A stretch of 64,000 nt of DNA from assembly GCA_019638085.1 (NCBI GenBank), contig JAHBUL010000010.1, forward strand, positions 1 through 64,000. Reading direction: 5' to 3'. The notes beneath the pieces were generated by a model. The model ran no database searches and was not told the DNA's origin. It worked only from the letters and a program-made list of their open reading frames with translations. How positions within the stretch are numbered: the first letter of the stretch is position 1; each line of letters opens with the position of its first letter. The position numbers and the translations under genes were made by a program. Source of the stretch: Flavobacteriales bacterium. Its GTDB lineage: Bacteria; Bacteroidota; Bacteroidia; Flavobacteriales_F; PHOS-HE28. Positions 35,357-43,384 of the stretch are shown here, piece by piece.

Positions 35357-36304
35357 CTACCGCTCTGCGTTCAGCTTTTTGGCGGCCTCGATCAGTTTCG
35401 GGAGCACCTCGAAGGCATCGCCCACGATGCCGTAGTCGGCAGACTTGAAGAAGGGGGCCTCGGGGTCGCTGTTGATCACCGCGATCACCTTGCTGCCGTT
35501 CACGCCGGCCAAGTGCTGGATGGCACCGCTGATGCCGATGGCGATATACAGGTTCGGACGGATGGCCACACCGGTCTGCCCCACGTGCTCGTGGTGCGGG
35601 CGCCAATCCATATCGGCCACAGGGCGGCTGCAGGCGGTGGCGGCGTGCAGTTCCTTGGCGAGTTCTTCCACCATGCCCCAGTTCTCGGGTCCTTTCATGC
35701 CGCGCCCGGCGCTTACCACCACTTCGGCCTCCGGCAAGGGGATGCCCTCACCGGCCTTGCGGGTCTCCTTCACGGTGACCTTGGCCACGCCGAGGTCGCC
35801 GCTGTATTCTTCCACGGAAGCACCGGGGCTGGCGGCCTCCACGGGGATGCTGTTCGGCAATACGCTCACCACCTTCAGCGGGGTCTTCAGCTCCACCCAG
35901 GCCTGGGCCTTGCCGCTGAATACGTTCCGCTTGATGTGGCCCTGCTCGTTCGGCAGGGTGATCGCACCGGCCACTTCACCGGCCTGTAGCTTGGCTGCCA
36001 CGCGCGGCGCTACGGCCTTGCCGGTATCATCATGGGTGAAGATGATCCATTTGGCGTTCTCCTTCCCGGCCAGATCGGCCACCAGGCGGGTGAGCTGCTG
36101 GCTGTCGGCATCGCCGATGTTGCGCGCCACTACCACCTTGTTCGCGTCCAACGCGCCCAAGCGGTCCTGCGGGGCATCGCCGAAGGTGACCAAGGTGACC
36201 GTTCCGCCCTCCTTCGCGGCGATCTTCCGGCCATAGGTCAATGTTTCCAATGTGCTCTTGGCGACCTTCTCGCCCCGGGTATCTGCAAATACGATAACGC
36301 TCAT
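35357..36304 (-). CDS. etfA: Electron transfer flavoprotein, alpha subunit
   Basis: A 315-residue FAD-binding subunit that passes electrons from acyl-CoA and related dehydrogenases to the respiratory quinone pool. The C-terminal FAD domain is intact (VVSAGRGMKGPENW, PVADMDWRPHHEHVGQTG, NLYIAIGISGAIQHLAGV, VIAVINSDPEAPFFKSADYGIVGD). The ATG at 36304 is the family start; the in-frame extension upstream runs through a palindromic repeat. It follows etfB with an 84-base gap that holds this repeat, and the two subunits form a heterodimer. Confidence 0.96.
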   Translation of the reverse strand: MSVIVFADTRGEKVAKSTLETLTYGRKIAAKEGGTVTLVTFGDAPQDRLGALDANKVVVARNIGDADSQQLTRLVADLAGKENAKWIIFTHDDTGKAVAPRVAAKLQAGEVAGAITLPNEQGHIKRNVFSGKAQAWVELKTPLKVVSVLPNSIPVEAASPGASVEEYSGDLGVAKVTVKETRKAGEGIPLPEAEVVVSAGRGMKGPENWGMVEELAKELHAATACSRPVADMDWRPHHEHVGQTGVAIRPNLYIAIGISGAIQHLAGVNGSKVIAVINSDPEAPFFKSADYGIVGDAFEVLPKLIEAAKKLNAER

Positions 36305-36318
36305 GTTGATTCTTGTGT

Positions 36319-36350
36319 TTATCGACCCCATGGGTCGACGTTACAGGTGC
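36319..36350. repeat. Palindromic intergenic repeat, copy 2
   Basis: CGACCC and GGGTCG around a CAT centre form a short hairpin, followed by a TACAGGTGC tail shared with the repeat at 7074-7119. It lies between etfB and etfA, 15 bases before the etfA start. Confidence 0.55.
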
Positions 36351-36388
36351 CTTCGTTGAATTCCTCAGCGCCTACTTGTCCTTCCTCC

Positions 36389-37129
36389 TCAGATCACCTT
36401 TGCCTCGCTATGCAACAACTCGATCAGCTTCCCGGCCTCTTCCGCAGGGATCATCTTCACGGCCTGCTTGGGGGGTGGCAATTCGAACTTCACCGTGGTA
36501 CTGAGGGCTTCGGTGGCGGCTGCCGGGATCACCTGCAGCGGCTTGGTGCGGGCCGCCATGATGCCGCGCATGTTCGGGATGCGCTGCTCGGCCATGCCTT
36601 TCGCGCAGCTCACCACCACCGGTAGCGGGCATTCCACCACTTCCACATCGCCGCGCACATCGCGCTCGGCAGTGGCTTTTCCATCGGCCACGTCCAGCTT
36701 GGTGGCCAGGGAGAGGAAGGGGAGGTCCAGCAATTCGGCCACCATCGGGCCTACCTGACTGCCGTTGTGGTCAATGGTCTCCTTGCCGGCGAGGATCAGG
36801 TCATAGCCCTTATCCTTGGCGAAGGCCGCCACTTGGGCCGCCACATCGTGGCCATCCTTGGGCTCGGTGTCCACGCGCACGGCATCATCCGCGCCGATGG
36901 CGAGGGCCTTGCGAATGGTGGGTTCGGTGACCGCGCCGCCCACCGTGATGGTAGTAACGGTACCGCCTTGGGCCTCCTTCAGCTCCAGACCGCGCACCAG
37001 CGCATACCATTCATCGTAAGGGTTCACGATGAACTGCACGCCACTGGCATCGTAGGCTGTGTTGTCGTTGGTGAATGCGATGCGTGCCGTGGTGTCCGGC
37101 ACGTGGGAGATCAATACAAGGATCTTCAT
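36389..37129 (-). CDS. etfB: Electron transfer flavoprotein, beta subunit
   Basis: A 246-residue partner of EtfA that binds AMP structurally. Recognised by MKILVLISHVPDTTARI, NPYDEWYALVRGLELKEA and the signature LAGKETIDHNGSQVGPMVAELLDLPFLS. It is the first gene of the minus-strand block reading down towards thyA, and its promoter box TAAGTTTG (37153-37160) matches the consensus exactly. Confidence 0.96.
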   Translation of the reverse strand: MKILVLISHVPDTTARIAFTNDNTAYDASGVQFIVNPYDEWYALVRGLELKEAQGGTVTTITVGGAVTEPTIRKALAIGADDAVRVDTEPKDGHDVAAQVAAFAKDKGYDLILAGKETIDHNGSQVGPMVAELLDLPFLSLATKLDVADGKATAERDVRGDVEVVECPLPVVVSCAKGMAEQRIPNMRGIMAARTKPLQVIPAAATEALSTTVKFELPPPKQAVKMIPAEEAGKLIELLHSEAKVI

Positions 37130-37152
37130 CTATTTTGCTTGAAATGGAGCGG

Positions 37153-37160
37153 CAAACTTA
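37153..37160 (-). promoter_or_regulatory. -7 promoter box of etfBA
   Basis: TAAGTTTG on the minus strand, an exact TAnnTTTG match, lies 23 bases before the etfB ATG. No TTG is seen at the -33 position. Confidence 0.55.
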
Positions 37161-37321
37161 ACCACCGGCGCGCGGATGGTGTGAGAAAGGGGAGGGGATG
37201 TCAGGGGGACAGCGTGTGCCGGGGAGAGTGCACCACCTGTTGTACGCCTGAACTTCCATCCCTCCTCCGGTGTTCATGCACGAAGCGGATGCAATAGGTT
37301 CGCGCTCCCATAATTCCCCTT

Positions 37322-38251
37322 ATGAAGAAGATGTTCAAAAAGGTCCTCCACTTCACGAAGCGGATGATCACGGAGTACAGCAAGGACAACACCTTCGAGC
37401 TGGGTGCGTCCTTGGCCTATTACACCATCCTCTCCATCGTGCCCTTGCTGGTGGTGGTGATCGCTGTCAGTGGCATCGTGGCCGGTCCCGATGCCGTGCG
37501 CGGCCAAGTGTTCAGCCAGTTGGCCGGTCTGGTGGGGCCCGATACCGCCAAGGCCTTGCAGGACATGCTGGGTGAGGCCTATGTCAGTGGCAAGGGCGTG
37601 CTGGCCACCATCATCGGTCTGATCACCTTGTTCATCGGGGCCACGGGCATCTTCAATTCGCTGAAAAACTCCCTGAACCGCATTTGGGAGATCGAGCCCA
37701 AGCCGAAGAACTCCGTGCTGCATTTCCTGGTCTCGCGGCTGCTTTCGTTCTCCTTCGTCATGGGTCTGGGCTTCCTGCTCATCGTCACCTTCACGCTCAA
37801 TGCCTTGGTGAGCGGTTTTGCGGAGCGGCTCGGCCAGTACATGCCGGAGTTGGGTGCCCAGTTGGTACAGCTGATCTCCTTCGGCATCACCTTCGCGGTG
37901 AGCACCTTGGTCTTTGCGTTCATTTTCAAATTCCTTCCCGCCGTGAAGATCGCCTGGAAGGATGTGCTTCCCGGGGCGGCCTTCACTACCGTCCTGTTCA
38001 TTTTGGGAGAACTCATCATCGGCCTCTACTTCGATTCCACCGAACCGGCCTCCATGTTCGGGGCCGCTGCGGGCCTCATCTCACTGCTCATCTGGACCTT
38101 CTACAGTTCGCAGACCTTTTTCTTTGGTGCCGAGTTCGTATACGTTTGGTGCGAGGTACACGGCAGGCCCATCCAGCCCGCCACGGATGCGGTGAAAGTG
38201 GTACGCCGCGTGGTGAAGATGGATCAGGGGAAGGTGGTTGAGTTGGAGTAG
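37322..38251 (+). CDS. YihY/BrkB family membrane protein
   Basis: A 309-residue inner-membrane protein with six to seven helices. Family features are the N-terminal DNTFELGASLAYYTILSIVPLLVVVIA, the FIGATGIFNSLKNSLNRIWEI loop, and LISLLIWTFYSSQTFFFGAEFVYVW near the C-terminus. Once annotated as ribonuclease BN, the family is now regarded as membrane proteins of unknown function. A box TAGGTTCG lies at 37295-37302. The gene is alone on this strand and converges on the exported propeller gene. Confidence 0.9.
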   Translation: MKKMFKKVLHFTKRMITEYSKDNTFELGASLAYYTILSIVPLLVVVIAVSGIVAGPDAVRGQVFSQLAGLVGPDTAKALQDMLGEAYVSGKGVLATIIGLITLFIGATGIFNSLKNSLNRIWEIEPKPKNSVLHFLVSRLLSFSFVMGLGFLLIVTFTLNALVSGFAERLGQYMPELGAQLVQLISFGITFAVSTLVFAFIFKFLPAVKIAWKDVLPGAAFTTVLFILGELIIGLYFDSTEPASMFGAAAGLISLLIWTFYSSQTFFFGAEFVYVWCEVHGRPIQPATDAVKVVRRVVKMDQGKVVELE

Positions 38252-38323
38252 GTAGATGCCGGCCCCTCCCCGGTCTTGAGCGGGTCCGGGAACGTCTTCG
38301 GTGCGGAACCACCGGCCTTTTGC

Positions 38324-40057
38324 TCAGTGTGCCACCACCAGCGTCGAGCTTCGAACGCCCTGTTCCATGTAGAGCGCGATGCGGTAGGTGCCGCTGGCCC
38401 ATTCCGCCGTACTGAACCGGGTGGGGATGCGCCCATCCCATACGCGCACCACGCGTCCGTTCCCGTCCATGGCCACCATGCGCCCATGGGCTGCCTGCTC
38501 ACCCAAGTCCAAGTGTACAATGCCGTACGCGGGGTTCGGGTACAGCAGCAGCGGCGTGGCGGAACGGAGGTCCGGGGGGATGGCCGTGATCAGGTCGGTG
38601 CCGTACTTTGCCGTGAAGCCGTTCATGCCGTTCGTGGTGAAAATGGAATCCGCTGGCTGCAGCGGGTCGAAGACGCCCCAATAGCCGAAGCCGCCCGTGA
38701 CGAAGACGTTCCCTTCGGCATCCGTACACACGCCGTTGGCGGTGTCGAACACCTCGCCCGCCGCGATGGAAAGCGCCCACGTGAGGTCCCCGTCCGGCGT
38801 GTACTTGCCGAGGTAGATATCGTTGGCGAGGCCGGGCACCAGGTTGTACGTGCCGGGCCCCGGGTCCATGTCCAGCGGGTCAGCGAAATAGGCACCTGTG
38901 ATGATCACGTTCCCCGTGCTGTCGATGCCGATGTCCGAGACGCCATCGAAGTGGTTGTTGCCTTGCACGCTGTTGGCCCACAGCGTGGTGCCCGCCGTGT
39001 CCAGCTTCGCGAAGTAGTTGTTGGCGTTGAAGCTGTTCCCCACGGCCACCAAGGTCTTCGTGCCACTGGCCAAGGTGAAGGTGATGCTGTCCTGGTAGGA
39101 ACCGGTGATGAAGAGATGGCCCTGCCGGTCGCTGAGCACCACTTCAGCACCCTCGTTCCCCGCGCTTCCGAAGCGCTTGGCCCAGATCAACGTGCCAACG
39201 GTGTCGTACTTGCAGAGGAAGGCATCGTTCCCGCCTGCACTGGTGAGCGCGAATTCATCTTCCGAAGGATCGAAGTCGGTGGTGCCGGAGAAGGAGCCAT
39301 GCACATAGATATCGCCGGCCCCACCGCAGGTGATGGACCGCGCGTTCTGTGCGCCGGGACCTTGGATGCCCTTGGCCCAAATGAAGTGGCCGCTCGCATC
39401 CAGCTTGGCGATGTAGCTGTCCCAACCGCTGGTGGTGTTCAGGATGGTGATCGCGTCCGGGGCCATGCCGAAGCGCACGGTGTTGCTCATCCAGCCGGTC
39501 ACGTAGATGTTTCCAGCTTCATCGAAGTCCACGCCATAGGTCTCGTCGTGCCCCACGCCGCCGATGCGTTGCACCCAATGGAAAGCGCCGCTGGTATCAT
39601 ACATCGCCACGAAGCCGTCAGTGCTGCCTGCGGAGGTGAACGCGGTGGTGTCCGCGCCGGGGTCCCAATCGAAATAGCTGTCGAAGCGCCCCGTGATCAA
39701 GAGGTTTCCCTGGCCGTCGAGCTTCAGGCATTTGGGGATCTCCGTGCCGCTGCCGCCTACGGCCACATGCCAGATATACTGCCCCTCCGGGCCGTACTTC
39801 ACGATGTAGATGTTGCCGTTGAGGCCGCTCGTGGTATTGAAGGCTTCCCCCGGCCCGGGGTCGAAGTCCGCCAGGCCGTTCACGTTGCCGCAGACATACA
39901 CGTTGCCTTCCGGATCGGAGACCATCGCCATGCCGCGCGCCGCCGCCCCCTCGATGGGCGCCACCCAAGCAAAGGGCTGGGCGAGGAGCGGGAGCTTTGG
40001 ACCGAGGATGGCAAGCAGAAGCAGTAGGCGGAAGGAAGGAGGAAGGGTGCGGAGCAT
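38324..40057 (-). CDS. SBBP beta-propeller T9SS type A protein
   Basis: A 577-residue exported protein; the ATG at 40057 starts a signal peptide (MLRTLPPSFRLLLLLAILGPKLPLLAQ). It is built of SBBP-type repeats with the alternating pattern GNVYVCGNVNGLADFDPGPG, KYGPEGQYIWHVAVGG and ITGAYFADPLDMDPGPG, which fold into a propeller. The C-terminus (LLYPNPAYGIVHLDLGEQ ... SGTYRIALYMEQGVRSSTLVVAH) is a type A sorting domain. GC content is high, unlike the similar gene at 53567. No catalytic motif is seen. Confidence 0.87.
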   Translation of the reverse strand: MLRTLPPSFRLLLLLAILGPKLPLLAQPFAWVAPIEGAAARGMAMVSDPEGNVYVCGNVNGLADFDPGPGEAFNTTSGLNGNIYIVKYGPEGQYIWHVAVGGSGTEIPKCLKLDGQGNLLITGRFDSYFDWDPGADTTAFTSAGSTDGFVAMYDTSGAFHWVQRIGGVGHDETYGVDFDEAGNIYVTGWMSNTVRFGMAPDAITILNTTSGWDSYIAKLDASGHFIWAKGIQGPGAQNARSITCGGAGDIYVHGSFSGTTDFDPSEDEFALTSAGGNDAFLCKYDTVGTLIWAKRFGSAGNEGAEVVLSDRQGHLFITGSYQDSITFTLASGTKTLVAVGNSFNANNYFAKLDTAGTTLWANSVQGNNHFDGVSDIGIDSTGNVIITGAYFADPLDMDPGPGTYNLVPGLANDIYLGKYTPDGDLTWALSIAAGEVFDTANGVCTDAEGNVFVTGGFGYWGVFDPLQPADSIFTTNGMNGFTAKYGTDLITAIPPDLRSATPLLLYPNPAYGIVHLDLGEQAAHGRMVAMDGNGRVVRVWDGRIPTRFSTAEWASGTYRIALYMEQGVRSSTLVVAH

Positions 40058-40080
40058 GGCCGCAAAGATGCGGCGTTCCT

Positions 40081-40189
40081 TCCCTTGCACGTCATTGGCG
40101 ACGGCGTTCGGAATCCGCGACAGCGCTTTCTGAACACCGGAACAATCTCAGTCGTGTTGCACGGATCAGCCAAGTGCATTGATGTCATA
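40081..40189. repeat. MITE-like repeat, copy A
   Basis: About 109 bases with ends nearly identical to copy B (40963-41071): TCCCTTGCACGTCATTG on the left and CAATCTCAG, TTGCACGGATCAGCC, TTGATGT on the right, with a diverged centre. ATTGC and GCAAT form short inverted repeats, as in the widespread CGTCATTGCGAGG...GCAATCTC elements. Confidence 0.7.
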
Positions 40190-40262
40190 TCCTTCAAACT
40201 CACGCACGCGCCGTGCAATATCGCAACCAGGTCGCTCGTTCGTGACCACAAAAGCCCCGGAT

Positions 40263-40916
40263 ATGTTCCATCGCCTCCCGGTCGCACTCCTGCTCATTAC
40301 GGTTTTCACGCTCTCTTCGTGCAGGAAGGAGGAGGATCTCGACTGCACACCCGGCGCTTCAAGTGCAACGCTGGATATCGCCACGTTCAGCCAATTGGCC
40401 ATCGGCAACTATTGGGTGTATGAAAGGCGACAGGTGGACTCATTGGATGTTCCGATCAATGAGAACGTGAGGATCGATAGCCTGTTCATATCGGGAGACA
40501 CCGTATTGAACGGACTCACTTATGCAGTGATCCGCGAAGCACAGAATGGGGGCCTGGTGCCGATGCAGCGGTTCTGGCGCGACTCTGCGGACTGCATCGT
40601 CACATCTGATCACGAGATCTTGTTCTGCTCCGCGACCTTCAACCAGGTGGTCTACACGCATCTGCAATCCCCCTTTCTACAGACCGACTACAGCGTGTCC
40701 TCGGCCATGGTCCCCTTGGCCGTTCCGGCAGGGGAGTTCAGTGCATTCGTGATGCGTGGGCAAGTGACCAGCTTCGCACCATACCCGGTACTGCCGGAAT
40801 GGAAGCACCCACGATCGTATTGGGCCTACGGTGGGGGTCGCCTCAAGTGGTCCGTGACCTTCATGAGCAGCCCGTTCGCTTTCCGGTACGAACTTCTCCG
40901 CTACCATATTGGATGA
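40263..40916 (+). CDS. Lipoprotein of unknown function, flanked by repeats
   Basis: A 217-residue protein with lipoprotein signal MFHRLPVALLLITVFTLSSC (lipobox LSSC) starting at 40263; the upstream in-frame extension is unlikely. The mature part has IGNYWVYERRQVDSLDVP and a mixed alpha/beta pattern seen in unnamed Bacteroidota lipoproteins, but I recognise no family. It lies between two direct copies of a MITE-like repeat, which is compatible with acquisition as a unit. Confidence 0.75.
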   Translation: MFHRLPVALLLITVFTLSSCRKEEDLDCTPGASSATLDIATFSQLAIGNYWVYERRQVDSLDVPINENVRIDSLFISGDTVLNGLTYAVIREAQNGGLVPMQRFWRDSADCIVTSDHEILFCSATFNQVVYTHLQSPFLQTDYSVSSAMVPLAVPAGEFSAFVMRGQVTSFAPYPVLPEWKHPRSYWAYGGGRLKWSVTFMSSPFAFRYELLRYHIG

Positions 40917-40962
40917 CCGTTCGGATGGCGGATCCGCATAGTGAGGTGTGCCGCGGAGCCTC

Positions 40963-41071
40963 TCCCTTGCACGTCATTGCGAGGTCTTTGGAGCGCACGA
41001 TAGTGCGAGCCAGTGGCCGAAGCAATCTCAGGCGTATTGCACGGATCAGCCTAGTGCGTTGATGTGATGTC
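40963..41071. repeat. MITE-like repeat, copy B
   Basis: Second copy of the ~109-base element, in the same orientation as copy A. The centre contains an inverted GAGCGCAC / GTGCGAGC pair that copy A lacks. Confidence 0.7.
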
Positions 41072-41285
41072 ATTGGTGCTGGATGGTGCTTCGCGCCAGT
41101 TTGTTCCCTCCTTTACGTATCGGAGCCGCCTGACCCCGCTATGCGGCGGGGCGATTCAGCAGCCTGCCCGAGCACATGGACAATGTGATGCGCGGGGATG
41201 ATGGCCACCTGCCGCCAACGGCCATGCTGATCGTACACTGGAATTAAGCAGTACGGGTGGTCCGCGACCACGGATGGCAATAGGT

Positions 41286-41470
41286 ACAAGGCCTCGGGCG
41301 TTCCCGGGGCCTTGTGCGTTCTGATGGACCCGGTCCCGGAGGCACTCGAAGGGCCGGGTTCACTACTAACCCACTGCGACGAACGTCCGATACGCGCAGG
41401 AAAAAGCGCTCCCCGGATCCCCGGAAAATCTGCTAGAACCAACCCTATCCCAACCCGGGAGGGGTTTTTT
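41286..41470 (+). ncRNA. Candidate structured RNA or leader
   Basis: Three stems in a row: a 13-bp hairpin with CGTT tetraloop (41286-41298 with 41303-41315, one G-U pair), a 10-bp hairpin (41327-41336 with 41351-41360, two wobble pairs), and a bulged hairpin AACCC/GGGTT with inner CCC/GGG (41441-41466) running into T6. It ends 35 bases before the lipoprotein start at 41506. It could be a small RNA with its own terminator or an attenuating leader. I recognise no known RNA family. Confidence 0.4.
41441..41470 (+). terminator. Rho-independent terminator before the lipoprotein gene
   Basis: AACCC (41441-41445) pairs with GGGTT (41462-41466) and CCC with GGG inside, followed by TTTTTT (41465-41470). 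It belongs to whatever is transcribed from upstream, not to the following gene. Confidence 0.6.
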
Positions 41471-41505
41471 ACGTAAGAACGGGCCGGATGCTAAAACCGC
41501 ACCAG

Positions 41506-42063
41506 ATGAGAACAACATTACACTTCCGTAACATCGCACTGGCATTGCCCATGGTGGCCTTGCTCATCGGTGGTTGCAAGAAGGAGGAACAAGCGGAGAT
41601 CATCGTTCCCAAGACCAGCTTCTCCGTGGACTTTCCGGCCATGCCGCTCAGCATTGATTCCAGCGCCGTGGCAGGTACGTTCGGCGTGAGCATGGCACTG
41701 GATGCCAGTGTGCTGGCCCAGGCGCTGCAGGCCCAAAGCTATTCCGTGGGGCAATTGACGGAGTTCAAGTTCACCAAGGCACGCCTGTACTTCACCAGTC
41801 CGCTGAACAGTTATTACAACTCCGTGCAGTCCGTCACCATCCAGATCGGGGTGGACGAATCCGTACCGGTAACGGTGGCCAAGCTGAACCCCGTGCCGGA
41901 CGGCGCGCAGACGCTGCTGCTGCAGTTGCCTGACGTGAACGTGCTGGACCTGGTGCAGAGCAGCAATGTGCAGATCATCGCCAAGATGCAGTTCGATGGG
42001 CCCATTCCGCAGGTGACCTCGCACACCTTGGTACTGGGTGCGCTGGCCACGGTGAGCCTGTGA
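41506..42063 (+). CDS. Lipoprotein of unknown function
   Basis: A 185-residue protein with lipoprotein signal MRTTLHFRNIALALPMVALLIGGC (lipobox IGGC followed by KKE). An ATG six codons upstream is possible but gives a poorer signal. The mature part is beta-rich (LTEFKFTKARLYFTSPLNSYYNSVQSVTIQI) and reminiscent of small outer-membrane lipoproteins; I do not recognise the family. It ends 122 bases before pdhB, which has its own promoter box. Confidence 0.75.
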   Translation: MRTTLHFRNIALALPMVALLIGGCKKEEQAEIIVPKTSFSVDFPAMPLSIDSSAVAGTFGVSMALDASVLAQALQAQSYSVGQLTEFKFTKARLYFTSPLNSYYNSVQSVTIQIGVDESVPVTVAKLNPVPDGAQTLLLQLPDVNVLDLVQSSNVQIIAKMQFDGPIPQVTSHTLVLGALATVSL

Positions 42064-42128
42064 TCGGCCGGTCCGTACAGCGTTGGATCAACGAGGGGTC
42101 CATCGGAGTTCCGTCTCCGGTGGGCCCC

Positions 42129-42162
42129 TTGTCCATTTCCAGCGGGCGGAGGGCTAACTTTG
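42129..42162 (+). promoter_or_regulatory. Promoter of the pyruvate dehydrogenase E1 beta gene
   Basis: TTG (42129-42131) is followed after 23 bases by TAACTTTG (42155-42162), an exact TAnnTTTG. The ATG is 23 bases further on. Confidence 0.6.
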
Positions 42163-42185
42163 CGGTCCAATTTCATACAGAAGTC

Positions 42186-43169
42186 ATGCGTACCGTACAA
42201 TTCCGTGAGGCCCTGAACGAGGCGATGAGCGAGGAAATGCGCCGTGATCCGAACGTCTTCCTCATCGGGGAGGAGGTGGCGGAATACAACGGGGCCTACA
42301 AAGTGAGCAAGGGCATGCTGGACGAGTTCGGCGCCAAGCGGGTGATCGATACGCCCATTGCGGAGCTGGGCTTCACCGGCATCGCCGTGGGTGCCGCCAT
42401 GAACGGGCTGCGGCCCATCGTGGAGTTCATGACCTGGAACTTCGCCGTGCTGGCCAGTGACCAGATCATCAACTCGGCCGCCAAGATCCTGCAGATGAGC
42501 GGGGGGCAGTTCAACATCCCGATCACCTTCCGCGGCGGCAACGGCAGCGCTGGCCAATTGGCGGCCACCCACAGCCAGAGCTATGAAAGCATGTATGCCA
42601 ACATCCCCGGCCTGAAGGTGATCACCCCGAGCAATCCGTACGATGCCAAGGGCCTGCTGAAGGCGGCGATCCGCGATGATGATCCGGTCCTTTTCATGGA
42701 AAGCGAGCGCATGTACGGCGACAAGGGCGAGATCCCCGACGGCGAATACCTCCTACCCATCGGCGTGGCGGACATCAAGCGGCCCGGTACGGATGCCACC
42801 ATCGTGAGCTTCGGCAAGATGATGAAGGTAGCCTTGGGCGCAGCCGAGGAGCTGGCCAAGGACGGCATTGAATGCGAGGTGATCGACCTGCGCACCATCC
42901 GCCCGTTGGACCTCGCCACCATCATCACCTCCGTGAAGAAGACCAACCGCTTGGTGGTGGTGGATGAGAACTTCCCTTATGGCAGCATCGCCAGCGAGAT
43001 CGCCTTCCGCGTGCAGCGCCATGCCTTCGACCATTTGGATGCACCGGTGGTGCGCGTGAACCAAGCGGATACGCCGTTGCCCTTCGCCCCGAACCTGATC
43101 GATGAATCCCTCCCCAGCGTGAAGCGCGTGGTAGAGGCGGTGAAGAGCGTTTCGTACGTGAAAGCCTGA
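42186..43169 (+). CDS. pdhB: Pyruvate dehydrogenase E1 component, beta subunit
   Basis: A 327-residue subunit of the thiamine-diphosphate-dependent E1 enzyme that decarboxylates pyruvate to acetyl groups for acetyl-CoA. Recognised by MRTVQFREALNEAMSEEMRRDPNVFLIGEEVAEYNGAYKV, TPIAELGFTGIAVGAAMNGLRPIVEFMTWNF and CEVIDLRTIRPLD; Glu in GEEVAEYNGAYK corresponds to the conserved cofactor-activating glutamate. The ATG at 42186 is the family start, placed 23 bases after a promoter box. The alpha subunit and E2/E3 genes are not in this window. A branched-chain or acetoin dehydrogenase beta subunit is a less likely alternative. Confidence 0.93.
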   Translation: MRTVQFREALNEAMSEEMRRDPNVFLIGEEVAEYNGAYKVSKGMLDEFGAKRVIDTPIAELGFTGIAVGAAMNGLRPIVEFMTWNFAVLASDQIINSAAKILQMSGGQFNIPITFRGGNGSAGQLAATHSQSYESMYANIPGLKVITPSNPYDAKGLLKAAIRDDDPVLFMESERMYGDKGEIPDGEYLLPIGVADIKRPGTDATIVSFGKMMKVALGAAEELAKDGIECEVIDLRTIRPLDLATIITSVKKTNRLVVVDENFPYGSIASEIAFRVQRHAFDHLDAPVVRVNQADTPLPFAPNLIDESLPSVKRVVEAVKSVSYVKA

Positions 43170-43185
43170 GTGGAGTGTTGTGAAG

Positions 43186-43277
43186 TAGACGCGGAGGTGC
43201 AGAGACGCGGAGAAGAGTGTGGGTGACTAGTGACTAGAGAACTCGGGCTCACGAATCAGGACTCCCGACTGATTTCC
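43186..43277. repeat. Composite word repeat after pdhB
   Basis: Directly after the pdhB stop come GACGCGGAGG and GACGCGGAGAAG words (43191-43214), a GTGACTAGTGACTAG block (43224-43240) and GACTC/ACTCGG words (43241-43270). The order matches the elements after the stops at 31955 and 52223. Confidence 0.65.
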
Positions 43278-43293
43278 AACACCCAAAGCCGCC

Positions 43294-43328
43294 TTGTATC
43301 CCGCATTCCAAACGTTCGGCTAATTTCG
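43294..43328 (+). promoter_or_regulatory. Promoter of the membrane pyrophosphatase gene
   Basis: TTG (43294-43296) and, after 24 bases, TAATTTCG (43321-43328). The ATG follows 56 bases downstream, so the leader is about 45 bases. Confidence 0.5.
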
Positions 43329-43384
43329 CGCCCCCCGCGAGCGGGGTTCCTTATTTAAAGAAGACACAAAAGCAAGAGCAGTAA

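Larger units (their letters stand above)
40917..41505. other. Spacer with repeat and structured hairpins
   Basis: This 589-base spacer holds repeat copy B, an inverted repeat near 41124-41152 (GCCGCC ... GGCGGGGCG), and the hairpin series at 41286-41470. A minus-strand open frame of 109 codons (41113-41442) crosses the hairpins; it has no start context or recognised motif and I do not call it. Confidence 0.5.

Noticed and set aside
38300..38325. CGGTG/CACCG hairpin followed by CCTTTTG between the convergent YihY and propeller genes
   Set aside because: The stem is only 5 bp with a weak T run; too weak to call a terminator.
41113..41442. 109-codon minus-strand open frame with a protein-like segment (YLLPSVVADHPYCLIPVYDQ)
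   Set aside because: It crosses three strong hairpins, has no promoter box or signal, and matches no family I know. It could be a decayed fragment but I cannot support a gene.
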